A stretch of 64,000 bases of DNA from assembly GCF_022427965.1 (NCBI RefSeq), contig NZ_JAKTTI010000017.1, positions 24,490 through 88,489 of the forward strand, read 5' to 3'. Numbering within the stretch: position 1 is the stretch's first letter; every line of letters begins with the position of its first letter. Below, in pieces: positions 1-8,760 of this stretch. The notes beneath the pieces were generated by a model that saw only the letters and a program-made list of their open reading frames with translations, was not told the DNA's origin and did not search any database. The translations under genes and the position numbers were made by a program. Source of the stretch: Fredinandcohnia quinoae (GTDB lineage Bacteria > Bacillota > Bacilli > Bacillales > Bacillaceae_L).

Positions 1-610
1 TGTAAGCAAAACAAATATCCAAGCTCTCTTGCATGGTAGAACACATGGAAAGATCGCTTGAAACATCAAGTAGTAGTTGTTTATCCCCGATAAGTTTTTC
101 TTTATATGTTAAATTTTTAGCATTTTGAATAGCTACTGCAGCCATATTCACATATGCTTCAACCGTTTGAATTTCTTCCTCTGTCAGATTCATCGGAATT
201 CCATAATCAAATAAGAATACAAGACCAAATAGCTCTCTTTCAAACGAGATAGGGAGACCTAATAATGATTTGATCTGGAAGCCTTCGACTGCTCTCGGAT
301 CGGGACGATGATCTTTTGATGTATCTGGTATATAAATTGCTTTTTTTGTTTCAATTACTTCTTTTGCAAGTAAATCATAATCCGTGTCTACTACATGCAT
401 ATCTAATGTCCAACCATTAATAACCTCTGGCTTTCCAACATACCCTCTAAAAGTCCCATCCTCTTGTGGCAAATAGATACCCACAGAATCACATTGGACG
501 ATTTCTTCAGAAATGGCTGTTGTCACTTGCTCCAATACTTCACGTAAATCTAGCTTCATATTAATCATTTTCGTAATATTCGCTAGTCGAGAATACCTTG
601 TTTGCGACAT
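1..610 (-). CDS. GAF-domain sensory protein, 3' part cut by the window edge
   Basis: The frame is open from an ATG at 610 to the window edge, giving 203 residues without a stop. Residues 1 to about 165 form a GAF-type domain: an N-terminal helix, then alternating strands with SLLGLPISFERELFGLVFLF and a closing helix VEAYVNMAAVAIQNA, as in GAF small-molecule sensors. After a coiled linker a second GAF seems to begin at QLLLDVSSDLSM. GAF domains usually sit in front of a kinase, cyclase or DNA-binding output; the output part lies outside the window, so the role is unknown. A GGAG motif lies about 10 nt before the ATG. It may be a transcriptional regulator or histidine kinase. Confidence 0.7.
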   Translation of the reverse strand, partial: MSQTRYSRLANITKMINMKLDLREVLEQVTTAISEEIVQCDSVGIYLPQEDGTFRGYVGKPEVINGWTLDMHVVDTDYDLLAKEVIETKKAIYIPDTSKDHRPDPRAVEGFQIKSLLGLPISFERELFGLVFLFDYGIPMNLTEEEIQTVEAYVNMAAVAIQNAKNLTYKEKLIGDKQLLLDVSSDLSMCSTMQESLDICFAY

Positions 611-764
611 CTTGATGAACTCCAATCCTACAATATCCACTCTATTTCTCTAAAATCCATTTGAATCATTTTTACATTTTAGCATGATTTGGCATAATCC
701 CTTATTATTTCATTTTATAATAGACTTTCTCAATTTAATAATGGATAATATTGGATTCAAGAGA

Positions 765-1478
765 CTAGAAACTTTCAAGCAGCATATAGATTCCTGTAAA
801 CAATAAGATTATATATGTAAAAATACGAAACGTATGTTGATTAATCCATTTAAATAATACTTGTCCCAAATACAAGCCTATCAGTACAAGTGGAAATGCC
901 ATCATACTTGATATCCATACCGTCTTACTTGTTCCTGCAAAAATCACCTGGATAATTAAGCTTACCAAATAGATGAACAAATAAAATGCCAGTGTAGTCC
1001 CCCGTAGCTTTTCCTTCTGGGTATCTGTCCCCGAAAAATATAGTAATAAAGGTGGGCCTGGCATACCTATACTTGTTGTAAGAGAACCAGATAGACCACC
1101 AACAACCAAGTCCCTTATCTTGCTTTGCTTCATTCGAAGTTTAAAAATGAGCATGATTGTTAAAAGTAAAATGAGCAAACCTATTCCTAGCTTTAATTTA
1201 TTGAGATCTACTAATAAAAAGATCATAATTCCTATTGGAAGACCTACAACACTACCAACAACAAATCTTTTAATGATAGCTCTATCAATATCTTTTCTAA
1301 TTTTTACGATTAGCGCGCCAGATATAATAAGGGATAATAATAGATTTATTTGAATGGCTTCCGTCGGTTTAAATAGTAAAAGTAGAAATGGGGTAGCCAA
1401 AATAGAAAATCCAAAACCAGTACTCGTTTGCAGTATGGAAGCGAGTAAAATGATTGTAATAAATGCAAATGTCTCCAC
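765..1478 (-). CDS. TauE/SafE (TSUP) family membrane transporter
   Basis: This 237-residue protein is almost entirely hydrophobic, with about eight membrane helices. It has the TSUP pattern of two repeated halves, each opening with a small-residue-rich stretch (LQTSTGFGFSILATPFLLLL near residue 18; SGSLTTSIGMPGPPLLLYF near residue 130). The family exports sulfite, sulfoacetate or other organosulfur anions, but substrate cannot be read from sequence. The start is GTG at 1478 with AGGAGG six to seven bases upstream; the overlapping ATGs are out of frame. It is divergent from the TetR-type gene 165 bp away, which is a plausible regulator. Length is normal for the family. Confidence 0.85.
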   Translation of the reverse strand: METFAFITIILLASILQTSTGFGFSILATPFLLLLFKPTEAIQINLLLSLIISGALIVKIRKDIDRAIIKRFVVGSVVGLPIGIMIFLLVDLNKLKLGIGLLILLLTIMLIFKLRMKQSKIRDLVVGGLSGSLTTSIGMPGPPLLLYFSGTDTQKEKLRGTTLAFYLFIYLVSLIIQVIFAGTSKTVWISSMMAFPLVLIGLYLGQVLFKWINQHTFRIFTYIILLFTGIYMLLESF

Positions 1479-1643
1479 ATCATACCTCCTTCCGATTTTT
1501 TCATAACTTTCAGAGGTTGCTTCTACGTTTACTATTTAACGTAGGCCACCAAAGCTATATGTTTCACTCAACTTTCCAGAAATACAGATAAATGCTAAAC
1601 TAAAAATGAACTTCAATTAACTTTTCGTAAAGGATAGCAGTCT

Positions 1644-2258
1644 ATGTCAACAAAAAAACAGGATCCACGCGCAATTCGAACACAACGCTTATTGAAGCAA
1701 GCCTTTATTGAACTAATGGATGAAAGAGAATTTGAACAAATTACTGTCCAAGATATTTCAGATCGGGCTACCGTAAAAAGAGTAACCTTCTACCTTCATT
1801 ATAAAGATAAATATGATTTGATGAATCAGTGTATTGATGAAATTCTAAATGATTTGCATGATAGGATTAATGAAAAAGTATCATTCTCAGGTAGTTATGA
1901 CTTTTTAGAAGAACAACCCCATCCAAGCTTCGTTCAATTATTCCATCATATAGGTGAAAATTATCCTTTTTACAGTGCATTACTTGTAACAAATCGGATT
2001 CCAAATTTAGCCTCTGGATTATTGAAAATCATTCATGAATTTATTTCAGAAGGAATTAATCAAATTGAACCAAATGATCAAAATTTAACTGCGGACCGCA
2101 ACCTGATTATAAAATTTGTTGAATCTGCCTTTTTAGAAGTAATAATTTGGTGGATTGAGAATGGGATGCATCTTTCTGAGAAAGAGATCGCCTTCCAACT
2201 TATGAATGTTTCCATTAAAGGCCCATATATTCATAATCCTATGAAGAATGAGTCCTAA
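1644..2258 (+). CDS. TetR/AcrR family transcriptional regulator
   Basis: The 204-residue protein carries an N-terminal TetR helix-turn-helix at about residues 11-56 (FEQITVQDISDRATVKRVTFYLHYKDKYDL); the usual Gly of the turn is replaced by Thr. The C-terminal half is all-helical and would bind a ligand and form the dimer. AAAGGAT precedes the ATG at a good distance. It is divergent from the TauE/SafE gene and convergent with the dehydrogenase gene, with a shared terminator hairpin after it. It probably represses one or both neighbours, but I see no clear palindromic operator in the intergenic space, so the target is inferred from position only. Confidence 0.85.
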   Translation: MSTKKQDPRAIRTQRLLKQAFIELMDEREFEQITVQDISDRATVKRVTFYLHYKDKYDLMNQCIDEILNDLHDRINEKVSFSGSYDFLEEQPHPSFVQLFHHIGENYPFYSALLVTNRIPNLASGLLKIIHEFISEGINQIEPNDQNLTADRNLIIKFVESAFLEVIIWWIENGMHLSEKEIAFQLMNVSIKGPYIHNPMKNES

Positions 2259-2302
2259 CAAGAAAAGCACAAGGCACATGTATATCGGCGACAAATACAA
2301 AA

Positions 2303-2331
2303 AAATCCTCTCTTTATATACGAGAGGATTT
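2303..2331. terminator. Bidirectional terminator between the TetR and SDR genes
   Basis: A perfect 10-bp stem, AAATCCTCTC pairing with GAGAGGATTT around a 9-nt loop, has an A-run on the left and a T-rich right flank. It can stop transcription from both convergent genes. Confidence 0.75.
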
Positions 2332-2345
2332 ACTTATATAATCAA

Positions 2346-3095
2346 TTATAGCGCTGTCCAACCACCATCGATGACAAGCTCAGCACCTGTCATGAAGCGA
2401 GATTCATCAGATGCGAGGAACAATACACCATGCGCTACATCTTCTGGTTGTCCAAAGTAAGGAAGTTGCGTAAATGTTTTATAGAAAGGTAATGCTTCCT
2501 TAAAGGATTCTGCTGTCATAGGTGTTTCAATGATACCAGGGTGAACAGAATTCACTCTAATTTTATCTTTTCCATACTCCACAGCGGCTGATTTTGATAA
2601 TGAACGTAAGGCACCTTTTGCAGCTGTATAAGGGCTTGAACCAGCCATCCCAACAATTCCACCAATAGAGGAGATATTAATTAAAGAACCTCCACCTACC
2701 TTTTGCATCTCCGGAATAACATACTTCATCCCGAGTACACACCCGTTCAAATTAATATCCATTACTTTATTCCATTCTGTCATATCCATTTGTACCATCG
2801 TTTTTGGACTAGCTATACCTGCATTATTAACTAAGATATCAACTTTTCCAAAATGATCGATTGTTGTTTGAATGACGTTTTTCCACTCGTCTTCAGACAC
2901 AACATTATGTTTTAAGCCAATGGCTTCACCGCCATTTGCCTTTATTTCATTAATTACTTCTTGTAATATATCATCCTTAATATCCGTTGCAACTACTTTC
3001 GCTCCTTCTTTTGCGAAGAGCTTTGCTTCAGCAGCTCCCATTCCTAAGGCTGCACCAGTAATAATAGCAACTTTCCCTGATAAACGTCCCATCAT
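2346..3095 (-). CDS. Short-chain dehydrogenase/reductase (SDR)
   Basis: A classical 249-residue SDR. It shows the cofactor loop TGAALGMG near residue 14, NNAG near residue 90, and the catalytic Ser-Tyr-Lys set in NISSIGG and YTAAK near residues 140-160. The acidic residue in VVATDIKDD suggests preference for NAD over NADP. It ends ELVIDGGWTAL, typical of the 3-alpha/20-beta-hydroxysteroid or cyclopentanol dehydrogenase-like subgroup, where true substrates are rarely known. I chose the ATG at 3095 because AAGGGA lies six to seven bases before it; a longer frame would add 12 residues that do not fit the family. It is convergent with the TetR gene. Confidence 0.88.
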   Translation of the reverse strand: MMGRLSGKVAIITGAALGMGAAEAKLFAKEGAKVVATDIKDDILQEVINEIKANGGEAIGLKHNVVSEDEWKNVIQTTIDHFGKVDILVNNAGIASPKTMVQMDMTEWNKVMDINLNGCVLGMKYVIPEMQKVGGGSLINISSIGGIVGMAGSSPYTAAKGALRSLSKSAAVEYGKDKIRVNSVHPGIIETPMTAESFKEALPFYKTFTQLPYFGQPEDVAHGVLFLASDESRFMTGAELVIDGGWTAL

Positions 3096-3278
3096 AATCC
3101 ATCCCTTCATTATGAAACGATAACATCTCATTTTTCAATATATAGTTCGAAACTACTACCTAGGATATTTATATTATACATAAATACATCTAATTTGTGA
3201 AGTAATTTACACTGTGTAAATAAAGTGCCAATACTTACATAAATGTTAGAGATCAAGAAGAATAATTAGGTACTAAAA

Positions 3279-3310
3279 AAAGCGGCTACCTCCTTGGGTT
3301 AACCGCTTTA
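3279..3310 (-). terminator. Terminator after the multicopper oxidase gene
   Basis: The arms AAAGCGG and CCGCTTT close an imperfect hairpin 24 bp past the multicopper oxidase stop, followed on the minus strand by a run of T (plus-strand A-run at 3275-3280). Confidence 0.65.
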
Positions 3311-3333
3311 AAAATTACTATAAAAACGCAGCA

Positions 3334-4809
3334 TTAATGATGATCCTTATGTTCATATTCAGTATCGTTATGCGGCAATTCTCTCGGCACTTCTGATTCT
3401 GTACCAGGTTCTACTAGTAAAAATTGCCCCATCATTCCGTCATCCTCGTGCTTTAATAGATGACAGTGATACATGAGTGGATGTTTTGGATCGGCATAAT
3501 CCCCAAATTCGACAACAATTCTAACCTTTGCTCCATTAGGAATATATACGGTATCCTTTCTACCTCTTTCGTACTCTGGAGGTAGCTTATCATTTATATC
3601 CAATACTCGGAATGCAGCATTGTGAACATGAAAATTATGTTCTGACCCGAAATTGTGAATTTCCCAAATCTCACGGGTACCCGCTGGTACAACTTCATCA
3701 ATTCGATACATGTCCATTGATTTGTCATTAATTTGATTCTGCATCGTCATTTTAAATTGACGTACCTTCGCATCCTTTGGCGCTTCTATCGGTTGCACAC
3801 TAGAAAGTTGTCCAGTGATAGGTGTTGACTCCGTTAAAGTAGAAGCTGCTACAATTTTTAATAAATCAAACTCACCATTTTCAATACCCGCATTGCCATC
3901 GTAACTATGAAGAATCGTCTCATCACCTGGCTCAAATCCAACAACAATTTCCGCACGTTCTCCAGGGCTTAATAGGAAACGTTCCATTTTAACTGGTTCC
4001 TCTAATAAGCCAGCATCATTTGCTACAAGTTGAAATGAGCGACCATCTGAAAAACCAAAATGATAGGCTCTAGCATTTGAACCATTAAGTAATCGAAAGC
4101 GAACTTGACTAGATGTCACCTCAAGATATGGGTCATATGTTCCATTTACAAGTATTTCATCACCAAGTGTACCAAATGTACCCTCGTCTGATTCTGATAG
4201 CTGCCCATCACTTGTAAAAAGTTTATCCTGCACGATAAGTGGAATATCATCGACTCCATAATTAGATGGTAATTTTTTTGAGTCCTCATCATCAATAATA
4301 AACATACCGGCTAGCCCCCGGTACACATGTTGTGCTGTTTTTCCATGTAGATGAGGATGGTACCAAGTGGTTGCAGATGGTTGATCAATTGTCCAATATG
4401 GTGTCCAAGTCTCTCCGGCTTCAATCATCTGATGCGGCCCTCCATCCATAACCGCTGGCAGTTTCATACCATGCCAATGTACAGTTGATGTCTCACCCAG
4501 ATTATTCTCAATATCAAAGGCAACCTTATCACCACGCGAAGCTCTAATTGTTGGACCTAAATAAGATCCATTGAAACCCCAAGTATCTGTCATTTTATCT
4601 GATAAAAATTCTGTAGTTCCCGATTGCATCGTTAATGAGAAGTGTTTCGTCCCGTCGGCATCAATCTCAGGTTCGAGTAGCTGTGGAATTTTTAATAGAT
4701 TATCAAAGTTTAATTTCCCGACATTTGTTACTGGTTCCTTACTACAACCAGCTAAACCAAACACAAGTAACATAAAAATTAGGACAAGTATGTAATTATA
4801 TGATTTCAC
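3334..4809 (-). CDS. Multicopper oxidase, lipoprotein
   Basis: The 491-residue protein begins with a lipoprotein signal (hydrophobic residues 6-19, lipobox LAGC), so it should be anchored outside the membrane. All four copper-ligand clusters are visible: HWHGMKLP and WYHPHLHGKT in the first cupredoxin domain, and HNFHVHNA and HPLMYHCHLLKHEDDGMMG at the C-terminus, the last supplying the type 1 Cys, His and Met. It should oxidise phenols or metal ions such as Cu(I) or Mn(II) with reduction of oxygen to water. A short His/Glu/Asp-rich tail follows. The start is GTG at 4809 with a weak binding site. It stands alone, with no copper chaperone or P-type ATPase nearby. Confidence 0.92.
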   Translation of the reverse strand: MKSYNYILVLIFMLLVFGLAGCSKEPVTNVGKLNFDNLLKIPQLLEPEIDADGTKHFSLTMQSGTTEFLSDKMTDTWGFNGSYLGPTIRASRGDKVAFDIENNLGETSTVHWHGMKLPAVMDGGPHQMIEAGETWTPYWTIDQPSATTWYHPHLHGKTAQHVYRGLAGMFIIDDEDSKKLPSNYGVDDIPLIVQDKLFTSDGQLSESDEGTFGTLGDEILVNGTYDPYLEVTSSQVRFRLLNGSNARAYHFGFSDGRSFQLVANDAGLLEEPVKMERFLLSPGERAEIVVGFEPGDETILHSYDGNAGIENGEFDLLKIVAASTLTESTPITGQLSSVQPIEAPKDAKVRQFKMTMQNQINDKSMDMYRIDEVVPAGTREIWEIHNFGSEHNFHVHNAAFRVLDINDKLPPEYERGRKDTVYIPNGAKVRIVVEFGDYADPKHPLMYHCHLLKHEDDGMMGQFLLVEPGTESEVPRELPHNDTEYEHKDHH

Positions 4810-5074
4810 TTTCCATCTTTACTTCCTTTCCAACTTCAAAATAATGTATTTGCTTAATAAGTTGTTCTTCTTCTCTTACTCAATCATTTAAATTCTACCA
4901 AATTAAATAACAACAGGATATTACAATAGATGGTTTTCTTCATTATATGTGAAAGGAATTTTTGATAAATTAGTTCATTCTTCAAGCTCTAAGGCAGTTT
5001 ACAAAAGAGATTTTTTATTCAATAAACATCTGTCTATAGTAGCACTTATGCATATGGGAAAGTATTTTTAAAGC
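4810..5074. other. Intergenic stretch with no recognised feature
   Basis: This AT-rich spacer separates the multicopper oxidase gene from the codA terminator. It must hold the oxidase promoter, but I cannot pick a convincing -35/-10 pair, repeat or RNA structure. Confidence 0.4.
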
Positions 5075-5106
5075 TAAAAAAAGGCACAGCCCCAAAAGAC
5101 TATGCC
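5075..5106 (-). terminator. Terminator after codA
   Basis: On the minus strand the arms AGGCA and TGCCT, with an AG/CT extension, enclose a loop and are followed by seven T. It lies directly after the codA stop and ends the codBA transcript. Confidence 0.8.
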
Positions 5107-5117
5107 TGAAATATCTA

Positions 5118-6386
5118 TCATTTATTAAAATCAACTTTCTCTACTGATTGATCCAATGTAATTGTTGTTTCAGTCGGCTTCGTTTCAGCAATTATTCTAC
5201 CGTTTCTGAAAGAGAATCTGACTTTTGCCTGCTTGCGAATTGCTTCATATTCATTTTCTGCAGATAAAACGATGAAATTTGCAGGTTTCCCTTCTTCAAT
5301 TCCGTATGTTTCTTCAATTTGTAACGTTTTGGCACTATTTGTAGTAATTAAGTCAATTGAGTTTATGATTTGTTCATAGCCCATTAATTGTGAAGCATGA
5401 ATTCCCATATGCAATACTTGAAGCATATTCCCAGTTCCCAGTGGGTACCATGGGTCAAAAATATCATCATGCCCAAAGCAAACATTTAGCCCTGATTCCT
5501 GCAGCTCTTTTACCCGAGTTAGACCTCTACGTTTCGGATATGTATCAAACCTTCCTTGAAGATGAATGTTTACAAGTGGGTTTGATACAAAATTAATAGA
5601 AGAAAGCTTTAATAATCTAAATAATTTGTATGTGTAGGCATCATTATAAGAGCCCATTGCCGTTGTATGACTTGCTGTTGTGCGAGTACCTATTCCACGC
5701 TCATATGCTTCCTTTGCAACCACTTCAACAAATCGGGATTGTTCATCGTCAATTTCATCACAATGAATATCTACTAATCGATCATATTTTTCCGCTAGAT
5801 CAAACGCCACTTTTAATGAATCCACACCATATTCCCGGGTAAATTCGAAATGAGGGATTCCTCCAACTACATCTGCACCCATCTTCAATGACTCTTCTAA
5901 TAGTTCAGCTCCATTTGGAAAAGAGAGAATACCCTCTTGTGGAAAAGCAACTAGCTGAATATTTACATAAGGAGCCATCTCTTCCTTCACTTCAAGCATT
6001 GCCTTTAATGCTGTTAATTTTGGATCTGTCACATCTACATGAGTACGGACATGTTGAATCCCTTGGGCAATTTGCCATTTTAATGCTGTTTTTGATCTAT
6101 TTTTAACATCTTCAAATGTTAATGTTTCTTTTCTTTGTGACCATCTTTGAATTCCTTCAAACAAGGTACCACTTATATTCCACTCTGGTTCACCCGCGGT
6201 TAATGTTGTATCTAAATGAATATGTGGTTCAATGAACGGAGGAAGAACGAGTGCTCCTTCTACATCGATTACTTCATGATCAGATACTTCATCTAAGGTT
6301 TGTGTCACCTTACTTATCTTTCCATCCTGTACAACAATATTCCATAATCCTTCTTTGCCCCTAAGCTTTGCTTGTTTAATAATCAT
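5118..6386 (-). CDS. codA: Cytosine deaminase
   Basis: This 422-residue amidohydrolase converts cytosine to uracil and ammonia. It keeps the E. coli CodA signatures: metal-binding HIHLDTT near residue 56, [12 protein letters not shown] near residue 208, [10 protein letters not shown] near residue 238, and [20 protein letters not shown] near residue 305, which holds the catalytic Asp pair. Length matches CodA. AAAGGTGGG precedes the ATG. It sits 37 bp downstream of the permease gene codB in one operon, so imported cytosine is directly deaminated into the pyrimidine salvage pool. The PyrR-type leader upstream of codB should make the pair respond to uridine nucleotides. Confidence 0.95.
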   Translation of the reverse strand: MIIKQAKLRGKEGLWNIVVQDGKISKVTQTLDEVSDHEVIDVEGALVLPPFIEPHIHLDTTLTAGEPEWNISGTLFEGIQRWSQRKETLTFEDVKNRSKTALKWQIAQGIQHVRTHVDVTDPKLTALKAMLEVKEEMAPYVNIQLVAFPQEGILSFPNGAELLEESLKMGADVVGGIPHFEFTREYGVDSLKVAFDLAEKYDRLVDIHCDEIDDEQSRFVEVVAKEAYERGIGTRTTASHTTAMGSYNDAYTYKLFRLLKLSSINFVSNPLVNIHLQGRFDTYPKRRGLTRVKELQESGLNVCFGHDDIFDPWYPLGTGNMLQVLHMGIHASQLMGYEQIINSIDLITTNSAKTLQIEETYGIEEGKPANFIVLSAENEYEAIRKQAKVRFSFRNGRIIAETKPTETTITLDQSVEKVDFNK

Positions 6387-6423
6387 TGATTAACCCACCT
6401 TTTCTTGCATTCAATTTCTATTA

Positions 6424-7656
6424 TTACGAATCTTCACGCTGTGGTACCCACTTCATTAGAATAACATAAAGAACTGCTGTACCTATAAGACCATTAATCG
6501 GTGGTATACCAGGAATAAAGTTCGCAGCAATAACTCCGCCGATCCACGCAATAATTGCTAGCCAATTTACCGCTTTAAACTTCATGTCTTCAAACGGCTT
6601 ATAGTTGCCGCGCTTTAATAAGAAATAATCGACTAATACAATTGCACCTATCGAAGGCAATGTTGATCCCAATATAGTCAAAAATTCAACAAAATTATTG
6701 TATAACCACATCGCTGTAATTGTCCCAACAGCACCATTAAAGATAACAATTTTCTTTTTTGAGATTTTCGTAATATTAGCGAACCCTAAGCTTGAAGCAT
6801 ATAAAGCATTTTCATTAGTTGTCCATATATTTAAGCCCAGAACAATGATAGCCGGTATGATTAAACCTTGTAAAAACATAACATCTGATATATCCGATTT
6901 ATTATAGACAATCGCTCCTACAGCACCAAACAAAAACATTAATGAATTCCCAAGAAAGAATGCAATTACTGTTGAAACTACTCCAGAACGAGTTGTTTTA
7001 GCAAATCGTGCAAAGTCTGGTGTCAGTGTCCCACCGCTGATAAATGAGCCAATACAAATCGTTAACGCAGATGCTAGCCCCATTGCTTCAAGTGGCTGAT
7101 ATTCCAAAAGTCCTTGAATCCCACCAGCTGTTTCAGTAGCCTCAAAAACAGAATAGCTCCCTAAAATTGCAATCGATGGAACAGCAACAACTCCCAGTAT
7201 AGCAAGTGCTTTAATTCCATAGATCGCTGTGATAGTCATTAAAATTCCTGAAATAATAATTAATACATATACATTAAGACCTGTTGCTTTTTGAACCGGA
7301 ACAGCAAACATGGCAACCCCTACACCGAACCAGCCGACCTGAGTAACACCCAACAAAAGAGAAGATAAATAAGAGCCTTTTTCACCAAAAGCATACTTAG
7401 TCAGCAAATGAGTAGATAACCCCGTCTTTGCTGCAATATAAGCAAGTGCACCCGTATAAGCACCAAGAATTAAATTACCAGCTAGGACAATCCAAATAAA
7501 ATTTATAAATGATAGGCCATTACCTAACGTTCCACCAGACCACATACTTGCTGAAAAAAATGTAAAACCAAGCATAACAGCGAGAATTTTCCAAAATCCA
7601 GTTCTATTATTCTGTGGTACAGGTTGTAATGAAAACTCTAAGTCTACCTTTTCCAT
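6424..7656 (-). CDS. codB: Cytosine permease (NCS1 family)
   Basis: A 410-residue permease with about twelve membrane helices. The N-terminus is LEFSLQPVPQNNRTGFWKI, followed by helices containing WSGGTLGNGLSF and GVTQVGWFGVGVAMFA as in NCS1 nucleobase transporters; E. coli CodB has a similar length. It imports cytosine for CodA. The open frame extends 42 codons upstream to 7782, but I place the start at ATG 7656: GGGGGA lies seven bases before it, and the upstream extension runs through the attenuator hairpin and is not family-like. Together with codA it forms a PyrR-controlled pyrimidine salvage operon. Confidence 0.93.
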   Translation of the reverse strand: MEKVDLEFSLQPVPQNNRTGFWKILAVMLGFTFFSASMWSGGTLGNGLSFINFIWIVLAGNLILGAYTGALAYIAAKTGLSTHLLTKYAFGEKGSYLSSLLLGVTQVGWFGVGVAMFAVPVQKATGLNVYVLIIISGILMTITAIYGIKALAILGVVAVPSIAILGSYSVFEATETAGGIQGLLEYQPLEAMGLASALTICIGSFISGGTLTPDFARFAKTTRSGVVSTVIAFFLGNSLMFLFGAVGAIVYNKSDISDVMFLQGLIIPAIIVLGLNIWTTNENALYASSLGFANITKISKKKIVIFNGAVGTITAMWLYNNFVEFLTILGSTLPSIGAIVLVDYFLLKRGNYKPFEDMKFKAVNWLAIIAWIGGVIAANFIPGIPPINGLIGTAVLYVILMKWVPQREDS

Positions 7657-7715
7657 ATATATTCCCCCAAATTTTTGTTTTGTAATTGATCCTTTAATAA
7701 GCCTGTACAAAACAA

Positions 7716-7754
7716 CAAAAAGGGGTTTATCGCCATCATCTGACAATAAACCCC
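7716..7754 (-). terminator. Attenuator terminator in the codB leader
   Basis: On the minus strand GGGGTTTAT and ATAAACCCC form a 9-bp stem followed by five T. It lies 60 nt before the codB start and downstream of the PyrR-type element, so it should be the regulated terminator of a pyr attenuator. Confidence 0.8.
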
Positions 7755-7810
7755 ATTCATTTACAATACACACAGGCTGCACCTATCTATGCATCCCATG
7801 AATGTTATAA

Positions 7811-7857
7811 ACTTCCGCTGTCCTTGTCAGCCTCTCAGGACTGAATTAAAGGTACCC
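7811..7857 (-). promoter_or_regulatory. PyrR-binding RNA element (pyr attenuator leader of codBA)
   Basis: Read on the minus strand the leader contains CAGTCCTGAGAGGCTGACAA followed by GGACAGCGG. This matches the PyrR-binding anti-antiterminator loop of Bacilli (AGUCC-x-GAGAGGCU...AAGGA), with GTCCT/AGGAC closing the loop. PyrR with bound UMP would stabilise this hairpin and favour the terminator at 7716-7754. The element is about 10 nt after the predicted transcription start. Confidence 0.85.
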
Positions 7858-7873
7858 ATATTTAATTGTCCTT

Positions 7874-7902
7874 ATTATTGCAAGAAACTAATTTGTTGTC
7901 AA
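7874..7902 (-). promoter_or_regulatory. SigA promoter of codBA
   Basis: On the minus strand there is a perfect -35 TTGACA (7897-7902), a 17-bp spacer and AATAAT (7874-7879, five of six matches). Transcription would start near 7867, just before the PyrR element. Confidence 0.7.
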
Positions 7903-8026
7903 TGAATAAAAAATGGTACATTTGGAAGTATTATATAATGTAATATGGATTAGAAATTTTAGAATGCTCACCTCTATTGCTCTAACCTTTGCAGAAAAGC
8001 TCAGTAACTGTAAATTAATATCTTAT

Positions 8027-8041
8027 TTAAAATAATTATTA
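8027..8041. promoter_or_regulatory. PerR-like box upstream of ahpCF
   Basis: TTAAAATAATTATTA matches 13 of 15 positions of the Per box TTATAATNATTATAA, with the two mismatches placed symmetrically. It lies eight bases before the -35 of the ahpC promoter. Peroxide-responsive PerR control of ahpCF is established in Bacillus; binding here is inferred. Confidence 0.6.
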
Positions 8042-8049
8042 TGTTCTCG

Positions 8050-8077
8050 TTGACAAATATTATCAATACTATATAAT
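8050..8077 (+). promoter_or_regulatory. SigA promoter of ahpCF
   Basis: TTGACA at 8050-8055 and TATAAT at 8072-8077 are both perfect, with a 16-bp spacer. The predicted start near 8084 leaves a 5' UTR of about 92 nt. Confidence 0.75.
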
Positions 8078-8095
8078 AATAAATATAAATAAGGA

Positions 8096-8149
8096 ATAAT
8101 TATAGAAAATACGCTTCCCAGTTGCACTGGACAAGCATTCTATAATTAT
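8096..8149 (+). other. Long hairpin in the ahpC 5' UTR
   Basis: ATAATTATAGAA (8096-8107) pairs perfectly with TTCTATAATTAT (8138-8149). Inside it GCTT/AAGC and CCAGT/ACTGG continue the stem up to a three-base loop. It begins about 12 nt after the predicted transcription start and ends before the AGGAGG. It has no T-tract after it, so a role in mRNA stability is likelier than termination. Confidence 0.65.
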
Positions 8150-8175
8150 AAATATATCTTAGGAGGAATTTTACT

Positions 8176-8745
8176 ATGTCTCTAATCGGAAAAGAAATAC
8201 AAGCATTTAAAGCTTCAGCATATGATGCTGGCAGTGGTGAATTTATCGAGGTTTCTGATGAAAGTTTAAAAGGTCAATGGAGTGTTGTTTGCTTTTACCC
8301 AGCTGACTTCACATTCGTTTGCCCAACTGAATTAGAAGATCTTCAAAACGAATATGCTACTCTAAAAGGTCTTGGAGTTGAAGTATTCTCAGTTTCAACT
8401 GATACTCATTTTACTCATAAAGCATGGCATGATCATTCAGATGCGATTGGTAAAATCAAATATGTTATGATTGGTGACCCTTCTCAAAAAATTTCTCGTG
8501 GCTTTGACGTACTTGATGAAGAAGCTGGTCTTGCTCAACGTGGTACTTTCATCGTTGACCCAGACGGTATCGTTCAAGCTGCTGAAATCAATGCTGACGG
8601 TATTGGTCGTGATGCAAGTACTCTTGTTAACAAGATTAAAGCAGCACAATACGTTCGTAACAACCCAGGTGAAGTTTGCCCAGCAAAATGGAAGGAAGGC
8701 GCGACTACACTTAAGCCAAGCCTTGATCTAGTAGGGAAAATTTAA
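8176..8745 (+). CDS. ahpC: Alkyl hydroperoxide reductase subunit C (peroxiredoxin)
   Basis: This 189-residue 2-Cys peroxiredoxin has the peroxidatic motif FVCPTE near residue 49 and the resolving Cys in GEVCPAKW near residue 168, with normal length for AhpC. It reduces hydrogen peroxide, organic peroxides and peroxynitrite in the cytosol and is recharged by AhpF. AGGAGG lies at a good distance before the ATG. The gene is followed after 15 bp by ahpF. A SigA promoter, a Per-like box and a long 5' UTR hairpin lie upstream. Confidence 0.97.
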   Translation: MSLIGKEIQAFKASAYDAGSGEFIEVSDESLKGQWSVVCFYPADFTFVCPTELEDLQNEYATLKGLGVEVFSVSTDTHFTHKAWHDHSDAIGKIKYVMIGDPSQKISRGFDVLDEEAGLAQRGTFIVDPDGIVQAAEINADGIGRDASTLVNKIKAAQYVRNNPGEVCPAKWKEGATTLKPSLDLVGKI

Positions 8746-8760
8746 GGAGCGCGACCACAA

